A DNA stretch of 64,000 nucleotides, from NCBI RefSeq assembly GCF_008281175.1, contig NZ_CP036524.1, forward strand, positions 2,976,001 to 3,040,000, given 5' to 3'. The DNA is from [Clostridium] hylemonae DSM 15053 (lineage in GTDB: Bacteria; Bacillota; Clostridia; Lachnospirales; Lachnospiraceae). The number at the start of each line of letters is the position of its first letter. The stretch's first letter is position 1. Below the pieces are notes generated by a model. It saw only the letters and a list, made by a program, of their open reading frames with translations. It did not search any database and had not been told where the DNA came from. Made by a program: the position numbers and the translations under genes. This document shows positions 59,471 to 64,000 of the stretch, piece after piece.

Positions 59471-60356
59471 GACTTCCCCTCCTGTTCAGTAAAGCGACGC
59501 AGAAATTGATAAGCAGGATAAACACGAACAATACCACGCCTGTCGCGATGAGCGATTCCCGGTGAAGGTCCGCGGCGTATCCCATCTCAAGCACGATGTT
59601 GGCCGTCAGCGTCCGGATCCCGCGGAAGATTCCGGACGGCATTCTCGCCTGGTTGCCGGCTACCATGATGACTGCCATTGTCTCCCCGATCGCGCGTCCG
59701 ACGCCGAGGACGACGCCTGCCACCACGCCGGATCTGGCTGCCGGCAGGATAACCCGGAAAATGGCCCGCTCATGTGTGGCGCCAAGGGCCACCGCTCCCT
59801 CATAATAATGGTCGGGGACGGCCCGTATCGCCGACTCTGTCACTCCGATGATCGTAGGGAGTATCATCATGCCAAGCAGAAGTGATGCGGTCAGAATACT
59901 GTTTCCATTTCCGCTTGAAGAGATCAGTCCCATACTCTTCAGCGTTCTTCCAAATTCCCGTATCCACGGTACAAGGACTACCAGGCCGAAGAACCCGTAC
60001 ACAACAGACGGGATCCCAGCCAGAAGTTCCGTTGCGGACTTGAGAGGCTTGTAGATCTTTTTCGGGCAGTATTTTGCCATGAATACAGAGGTCAGTATTC
60101 CGATCGGAACACCAAATAAAATTGCTCCGGCAGTGACATACAGACTTCCGATTATCATCGGAAATATGCCGTATATATTATTTTTGGGGCGCCACATCTC
60201 GCCTGACAGAAATTTAAAGAATCCGATCTCCTTCATTGCAGGGACTCCATTTGCAAACAGGAAAATACAAATGAGAGCTACCGCCAGCACTGATGCGCAG
60301 GCGGCAATGAAGAACACTCCCCGCATGAAATTTTCTTTCCATGCCTTTGATTTCAT
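59463..60356 (-). CDS. pstC: Phosphate ABC transporter permease PstC
   Basis: A 297-residue permease with six helices. FGVPIGILTSVFMAKYCPKK, LAGIPSVVYGFFGLVVLVPW and the EAA loop AIRAVPDHYYEGAVALGATH are the conserved parts. It begins on the base directly before the pstS stop and overlaps pstA by eight bases. Confidence 0.95.
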   Translation of the reverse strand: MKSKAWKENFMRGVFFIAACASVLAVALICIFLFANGVPAMKEIGFFKFLSGEMWRPKNNIYGIFPMIIGSLYVTAGAILFGVPIGILTSVFMAKYCPKKIYKPLKSATELLAGIPSVVYGFFGLVVLVPWIREFGRTLKSMGLISSSGNGNSILTASLLLGMMILPTIIGVTESAIRAVPDHYYEGAVALGATHERAIFRVILPAARSGVVAGVVLGVGRAIGETMAVIMVAGNQARMPSGIFRGIRTLTANIVLEMGYAADLHRESLIATGVVLFVFILLINFCVALLNRRGSHE

Positions 60357-61283
60357 TTATTCGATTACCTCATCCCATGTAAGAGCTTCGCCTGTGTAGA
60401 TTGATTTCACCTGATCGCTGCTCAGCTCATCTACTGTACTGTTGTTGTTTACGATCACTGCGATACCGTCCGTTGCGATAACCTGGGCATTGAGGCCTTT
60501 CGAGATCTCCGTATCTTTCAGTTCCCTGGATGCCATACCGATGTCATAGCTTCCGTCGACCGCTGATGTCATGCCTGTGGTGGAGTCTGTCGTCTGAAGT
60601 TCAATCTCTGCGTTTGCGTTGACTGCGTTATATGCTTCGATCAACTTCTCCATGACCGGTGATACAGAGGAGGAGCCGCCTGCTACTGCCTTTCCGCTCG
60701 GAGATGTGCCTTCAAACGGCTTAACGTCGTCCAATGCAATATATCCGTTCTCTTCCACAACTTTCTGTCCTTCTTCGCTTAAAATAAAGTTGATGAAATC
60801 GGATGCCACTTCATTGTCCAGCCCCTCTTTTGTAGCGATGTTAAATGGTCTGGAAACTTTATAGTCGCCGCTCTTTACATTTTCTGCCGTCGCCTCTGCG
60901 CCGTCGATCTTGAGTGCTTTGACGCTGTCGTCAAGAGAGCCGAGTGATACATAGCCGATCGCGTAATCGTCTCCGGACACTGTTGTAAGCATAACGGATG
61001 TACTGTTTGTTATCTGGGCTTCTTCTGTCGTCATATCCACTTTTTCACCGTCTTTTTCTTCTTCGATCCCGAAAAGCTCAATGAAAGCTCCCCTCGTTCC
61101 CGAACCGTCTTCTCTTGACACGATCGTGATATCGCTGGCGGAATCCCAGTCTGAGGAAGCCTCTGTCTCATTTCCCGAATCTTTATTTGAGTCTGCTTTT
61201 TCATCACTGCTGCCGCATCCTGCCGCAAGCCCTGCGATCATTCCGACAACTGCCAATACTGCAATAAACTTTTTCATTTTCAT
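60357..61283 (-). CDS. pstS: Phosphate-binding lipoprotein PstS
   Basis: A 308-residue phosphate receptor. Signal peptide with lipobox LAAGC (Cys23), then the type II binding fold with phosphate-loop text SREDGSGTRGAFIELFG near 55-71 and AVAGGSSSVSPVMEKLIEAY followed by TDSTTGMTSAVDGSYDIGMASR. The order of the two phosphate-loop halves (SREDGSGTR before GSSSVSPVM) is the reverse of PstS proteins in which the SSxxxP segment comes first; this permuted-looking order needs alignment. AAAGGAG lies before the ATG. It heads the pst-pho operon. Confidence 0.92.
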   Translation of the reverse strand: MKMKKFIAVLAVVGMIAGLAAGCGSSDEKADSNKDSGNETEASSDWDSASDITIVSREDGSGTRGAFIELFGIEEEKDGEKVDMTTEEAQITNSTSVMLTTVSGDDYAIGYVSLGSLDDSVKALKIDGAEATAENVKSGDYKVSRPFNIATKEGLDNEVASDFINFILSEEGQKVVEENGYIALDDVKPFEGTSPSGKAVAGGSSSVSPVMEKLIEAYNAVNANAEIELQTTDSTTGMTSAVDGSYDIGMASRELKDTEISKGLNAQVIATDGIAVIVNNNSTVDELSSDQVKSIYTGEALTWDEVIE

Positions 61284-61345
61284 AATCTCAATCTCCTTTA
61301 ATTACTTCTAAAATGATTTGCTGCTATGTTTTCTTCACAAGTGCA

Positions 61346-61400
61346 ATCATAAAGGAGCAATGTAAAATCTGAAATCAGTTCAATGTTAAATCTATGTAAA
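61346..61400 (-). promoter_or_regulatory. Pho-box array and promoter upstream of pstS
   Basis: On the minus strand TTTACA (61395-61400) and TTAACA (61384-61389) are exactly 11 bases apart and TTTACA (61361-61366) lies 23 bases on, with a weak repeat (CTGATT) between at the 11-base phase. This is the pattern bound by PhoP/PhoB dimers. TATGAT (61346-61351) is a suitable -10, 10 bases after the last box, in place of a -35. Confidence 0.7.
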
Positions 61401-61444
61401 ATCACCGAGATCCCACTTTTTCATGGCTTAAGAAGAGAATCCGC

Positions 61445-61499
61445 TTGACAAAGCGACATGAATGTCGCATAATATGATCAAAAGCGTCACAAGTGTCGC
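61445..61499 (+). promoter_or_regulatory. Promoter with two tandem TetR-type operators
   Basis: TTGACA (61445-61450), 17 bases, CATAAT (61468-61473). The spacer holds a perfect 16-bp dyad GCGACATGAATGTCGC (61453-61468); a second, near-perfect dyad GCGTCACAAGTGTCGC lies at 61484-61499, over the start site and 31 bp (three turns) away. The following TetR is the expected autorepressor. Confidence 0.75.
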
Positions 61500-61517
61500 A
61501 AAGGAGGTATGCAGACC

Positions 61518-62111
61518 TTGAGTATAAAGGGAGATAAGACAAAAATGTATATTTGTTCCGAGGCATATAAGCTGTTTGCCGAAAAAGGGTTTAAAGAAGT
61601 AACGATGCAGGACATCTGCCGTAAAACAGATCTCAGCCGCGGAGGACTTTACCGGCATTATGAAAATACCGCCCAGATTTTTTCCGCTGTCATTTCCGGC
61701 ATGATGGCAGAACAGGAGGATGAATTTTCCGAAAAGATCCACAGCAGTATGCCGGCCGCCCAGATCCTTGATGATGTGCTGAACCGTTATGAAGAGGAGA
61801 TGCTAGACAGCGGTAATTCCCTCAGTGTTGCAATATATGAATATTTCAGCAGCCCCGGTATCTCTCAGTATGATGATTCTATTCTGCAGCAGTATCTGTA
61901 CTCTAAAAAAATGTGGACGGAACTGATCACATATGGTATGCGCACCGGAGAATTCAAAATTGTGGATCCGGCGGCAGTCTTTGACCTGATCGTATTTTCC
62001 TATCAGGGGGTGCGGATGTACAGCAGATTAATGCCTGTTCACAGAGACATTCCCCGCGGGATCACAGGCCAGATCAGAAATCTATTATTATCAGAAAGTG
62101 AGATACGTTAA
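61518..62111 (+). CDS. TetR-family regulator
   Basis: A 197-residue regulator. AGGAGG (61502-61507) lies ten bases before TTG (61518) but only one base before an in-frame ATG (61509), so TTG is the better start. The helix-turn-helix is FKEVTMQDICRKTDLSRGGLYRHY (split: VTMQDICRKT and LSRGGLYRHY) at about 27-50, and the C-terminal part is helical. It overlaps the nucleoside phosphorylase gene by one base (TAATG). Two operator dyads lie in its own promoter. Confidence 0.88.
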   Translation: MSIKGDKTKMYICSEAYKLFAEKGFKEVTMQDICRKTDLSRGGLYRHYENTAQIFSAVISGMMAEQEDEFSEKIHSSMPAAQILDDVLNRYEEEMLDSGNSLSVAIYEYFSSPGISQYDDSILQQYLYSKKMWTELITYGMRTGEFKIVDPAAVFDLIVFSYQGVRMYSRLMPVHRDIPRGITGQIRNLLLSESEIR

Positions 62112-62875
62112 TGAAAACAGTATTTTATGAAAGCAGAACATCCGCTCCCGCTTTGTTTGATCCTTCGGATACCACGAAACAAGCCGAGAATTTCCCCGAG
62201 GTATGTATCTCCACTTTTTCCAGGCAGATCATAGACAGATTCGCGGCTTTAGATCATGTAAAAGTCATTGCGGACCTGTACAGTGCCAACGGGATCAACC
62301 CTGTATACAAGCTGTCGTACGGCGGCAGGGAGATCGCATTTTACCTTTCCTTAGTCGGGGCGCCGGCGGCCGTATGCGGGCTGGAGGAAGTGATCGCTCT
62401 CGGCGGACGGAAATTCGTATTCTTCGGCTCCTGTGGTATTCTCGATGATGAAAAGGTAAATGGCAGGCTTATCGTTCCGTCTGCAGCTGTGAGGGAGGAA
62501 GGAACGAGCTACCACTATCTTGCCCCGGCCGCGGAAATTGAGCCGGCCGCGGAGGAAACGAAGCTTTTGAAAAACTGTCTGGAAAACTGCGGTTATCCGT
62601 ATGTATCCGGTAAAATATGGACATCTGATGCCATTTACCGGGAGACAACAGATGCCATACAATATTACCGTGAGCTTGGCTGTCTCGGCGTTGATATGGA
62701 ATATTCGGCGCTGCTCGCCGCAGCCGCATACAGGAACGTGCCATTCATCCAGTTCTTTTACGGCGCGGACAGCCTCGCCGGCGGGAAATGGCAGCCCCGG
62801 GATCTGACCGATTACGGCCTGAGTAATTCGGAAAAGTATATGGCGCTTGCTCTGGAATGCGGACTGGCGATGTGA
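62111..62875 (+). CDS. Nucleoside phosphorylase (PNP/UDP family)
   Basis: A 254-residue phosphorylase-fold enzyme. Typical points are ALGGRKFVFFGSCGILDDE (phosphate/ribose region with SCG), the base-pocket region about 160-185, and GCLGVDMEYSALLAAAAY, where MEYSAL corresponds to the ribose-binding MEXXA motif. It should split purine or pyrimidine nucleosides with phosphate. It is translationally coupled to the TetR, so it is probably induced by a nucleoside or related ligand. Confidence 0.88.
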   Translation: MKTVFYESRTSAPALFDPSDTTKQAENFPEVCISTFSRQIIDRFAALDHVKVIADLYSANGINPVYKLSYGGREIAFYLSLVGAPAAVCGLEEVIALGGRKFVFFGSCGILDDEKVNGRLIVPSAAVREEGTSYHYLAPAAEIEPAAEETKLLKNCLENCGYPYVSGKIWTSDAIYRETTDAIQYYRELGCLGVDMEYSALLAAAAYRNVPFIQFFYGADSLAGGKWQPRDLTDYGLSNSEKYMALALECGLAM

Positions 62876-62921
62876 CAGGAAAAGCGGCAGATTCCTTTTT
62901 TTGAATCTGCCGCTTTTCCTG
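62876..62921. terminator. Bidirectional terminator between convergent genes
   Basis: A perfect 19-bp inverted repeat (62876-62894 and 62903-62921, core AAAAGCGGCAGATTC) with a T-rich eight-base loop and A/T flanks inside the stem. It ends the phosphorylase gene on the plus strand and the acetyltransferase gene on the minus strand. Confidence 0.85.
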
Positions 62922-62927
62922 CCGCCC

Positions 62928-63437
62928 CTATATCATCATACCCATCACATATAGATCATAATACTTTCCGTCCAGCAAGGTGGCATTGCGCCTGCACCCT
63001 TCCACGATAAACCCGAACTTCATATACAGCTCAACTGCCTTTACATTATCGGCGCGGGTATCCAGGCTGATTCTTCTCGTAATGCCGTTTCCCTTCGCCC
63101 ATTCTGTAAGCTGCCGGATCAATTCTGTACCTACGCCCTGCCCCTGATACTTTTTTGCTACTACGATCCCAAGTTCCCCGTCATGGCGGGCTTTGATCTT
63201 GTGCGAGGAACTGATCGTCGCGATTCCCACGATCTCCTCGCCATCCATGGCCAGAAGCATAATATTTGTCATATTGTCCTCAAGGCCGCGTATAGACTCT
63301 GCCTGCGCTTTCACGTCCATCGGATACTCGTCTTTTTCAAAACTCAAATAACTCGTCTCGCCTCCAACATAGTTGTAAAACGCAACAATCTTTTCCGCAT
63401 CACTTTCCATTGCTCTTCGATAAGTAATCTTCACCAT
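62928..63437 (-). CDS. GNAT-family N-acetyltransferase (RimI/Pat-like)
   Basis: A 169-residue GNAT protein: acetyl-CoA motif GIVVAKKYQGQGVGTELIRQ (QXXGXG), then ISLDTRADNVKAVELYMKFGF (motif B) and EGCRRNATLLDGKYYDLYVM, typical of the ribosomal/spermine-like subgroup. Substrate unknown. It lies two bases after the stop of the small membrane protein gene upstream, so the two form an operon. Confidence 0.88.
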   Translation of the reverse strand: MVKITYRRAMESDAEKIVAFYNYVGGETSYLSFEKDEYPMDVKAQAESIRGLEDNMTNIMLLAMDGEEIVGIATISSSHKIKARHDGELGIVVAKKYQGQGVGTELIRQLTEWAKGNGITRRISLDTRADNVKAVELYMKFGFIVEGCRRNATLLDGKYYDLYVMGMMI

Positions 63438-63439
63438 AA

Positions 63440-63898
63440 TTATCTCCTTTCACATCTGTTTCTTGACATTGCCTGTTTTGCGGCAAATAACCCGTCAGCG
63501 CTTTTATCCGTCTCCTCCGCAGTTTCTTTCTCTTTATCCTCACCTGATCTGATGAGGACGATAAGCAGCACGAGCAGGCCTGTATACAGGATAGAATATA
63601 ACTTGAATCCGTATAAAATCATGACGGCGGCCTCAAAAACGGCGGCGGTAACTGCCGCATACACTGTAAAAGAACTCCTCCACACCTCTCTGACACTTTT
63701 TATACCATAAACGCCGGTCACCAGGCCTACGGCCCCTTTCAGAAAATAAAGCAGATATCGGAGAACCTCCCGGAACATACCGCCCTCTTCGCTGACCGCC
63801 GAAATGACAGATAATATCCTTGCGCCGCCCCAGAGCATACAGCACACACTGTAAAAGAGTATCAGAACACTGACAAACCTTATAGCCCTCTTCCTCAT
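63440..63898 (-). CDS. Four-helix membrane protein, function unknown
   Basis: A protein of about 152 residues that I do not recognise. Four hydrophobic segments lie at about 8-30, 46-66, 74-95 and 100-116, and the C-terminal 35 residues are charged (SGEDKEKETAEETDKSADG). The start is either 63898 or two codons earlier (63904); GGGGG lies upstream of both. The gene shares a transcript with the GNAT gene downstream. Confidence 0.65.
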   Translation of the reverse strand: MRKRAIRFVSVLILFYSVCCMLWGGARILSVISAVSEEGGMFREVLRYLLYFLKGAVGLVTGVYGIKSVREVWRSSFTVYAAVTAAVFEAAVMILYGFKLYSILYTGLLVLLIVLIRSGEDKEKETAEETDKSADGLFAAKQAMSRNRCERR

Positions 63899-63918
63899 AC
63901 ACATTATCCCCCTTTGCC

Positions 63919-63938
63919 TGTGGATAAGTTGTGGATAT
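63919..63938 (-). other. Two DnaA-box-like sequences
   Basis: On the minus strand TTATCCACA (63919-63927) is a perfect DnaA box and ATATCCACA (63930-63938) a one-mismatch copy, 11 bases apart and in the same direction. No origin genes are near. They lie directly before a 46-bp palindrome. Confidence 0.5.
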
Positions 63939-63983
63939 TCGTTGGGGACGGAGGTTTTTTAAAAAACCTCCGTCCCCAACGAA
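63938..63983. repeat. 46-bp perfect palindrome (GGGGACGGAGG type)
   Basis: The arms 63938-63960 and 63961-63983 are exact reverse complements with no loop bases; the core is GGGGACGGAGGTTTTTT. GTGTCCCC begins again at about 63991, which hints at further copies beyond the window. This GGGGACG-type palindrome is known as a dispersed repeat in several bacterial groups; its role here is unknown. Confidence 0.8.
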
Positions 63984-64000
63984 CCTTCAACGTGTCCCCT

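Noticed and set aside
63919-63983. Replication origin
   Set aside because: There are only two DnaA boxes, no AT-rich unwinding element next to them that can be defended, and no dnaA, dnaN, parAB or gidAB genes.

Overview
The window reads as a chromosome segment of an anaerobic Clostridia (Firmicutes) bacterium, most likely a Lachnospiraceae-like gut organism. This is inferred from gene content and style, not from a marker gene: AGGAGG-type ribosome binding sites, glycyl radical chemistry, an LL-diaminopimelate aminotransferase lysine route, a type-I glutamine synthetase beside an ANTAR regulator, a flavodiiron protein with a TM1266-type regulator, CD1871A-type and CD0519/CD1768-type small families, a LytST-like system and a PdaB-like deacetylase. 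There is no rRNA and no CRISPR array; two tRNA genes are present.

Layout. 197-5231 (+): an ABC exporter pair, a 48-residue CXXC protein, a membrane polyferredoxin, a lipoprotein that joins a permease-type extracellular domain to a thioredoxin fold, and a NuoE-like 2Fe-2S protein; together they look like a trans-membrane redox module. 5254-8392 (-): a glycyl radical enzyme with a non-standard active-site loop and a short activating enzyme. 8528-13690 (-): a HAD protein, an acetyltransferase, a LytTR two-component pair and an SDF-family carboxylate/amino-acid symporter. 13929-23443 (-): a nine-gene catabolic operon (M24 peptidase, ribose-type ABC transporter, DapA-family aldolase, 2-hydroxyacid dehydrogenase, DhaK, DhaL) divergent from a LacI-type regulator fused to a PfkB domain whose catalytic Asp is Asn (23747-25669, +).

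25741-28627 holds small accessory genes, a candidate type I toxin/antisense-RNA module, a broken phage-type gene and tRNA-Pro/tRNA-Gln. 28798-32254: a MATE exporter and an Eis-type acetyltransferase opposite a MerR regulator. 32315-36345 (-): glnA, ANTAR regulator, dapF, dapL in one apparent operon with a consensus promoter lying inside the preceding terminator. 36538-43551: a small membrane protein, PduL, flavodiiron protein plus TM1266 regulator, YhhN-like protein, polysaccharide deacetylase, a TetR opposite a CD0519/CD1768-type membrane protein, and Hsp20. 43676-45111 (+): an AT-rich TetR/CPBP-protease pair. 45217-49907 (-): DMT exporter, proline iminopeptidase-like hydrolase, diguanylate cyclase, second DMT exporter.

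50047-55068 (-): a response regulator, intramembrane-type kinase, ABC ATPase and large FtsX-type permease, probably for envelope stress or antimicrobial peptides. 55109-61283 (-): a complete phosphate regulon in the order pstS-pstC-pstA-pstB-phoU-phoB-phoR with 11-bp-phased Pho boxes upstream. 61445-62875 (+): a TetR with two tandem operators and a nucleoside phosphorylase. The window ends with a GNAT protein, a small membrane protein, two DnaA-box-like sequences and a 46-bp perfect palindrome. Three very long palindromes (49999, 58558, 63938) at gene borders look like members of dispersed repeat families.
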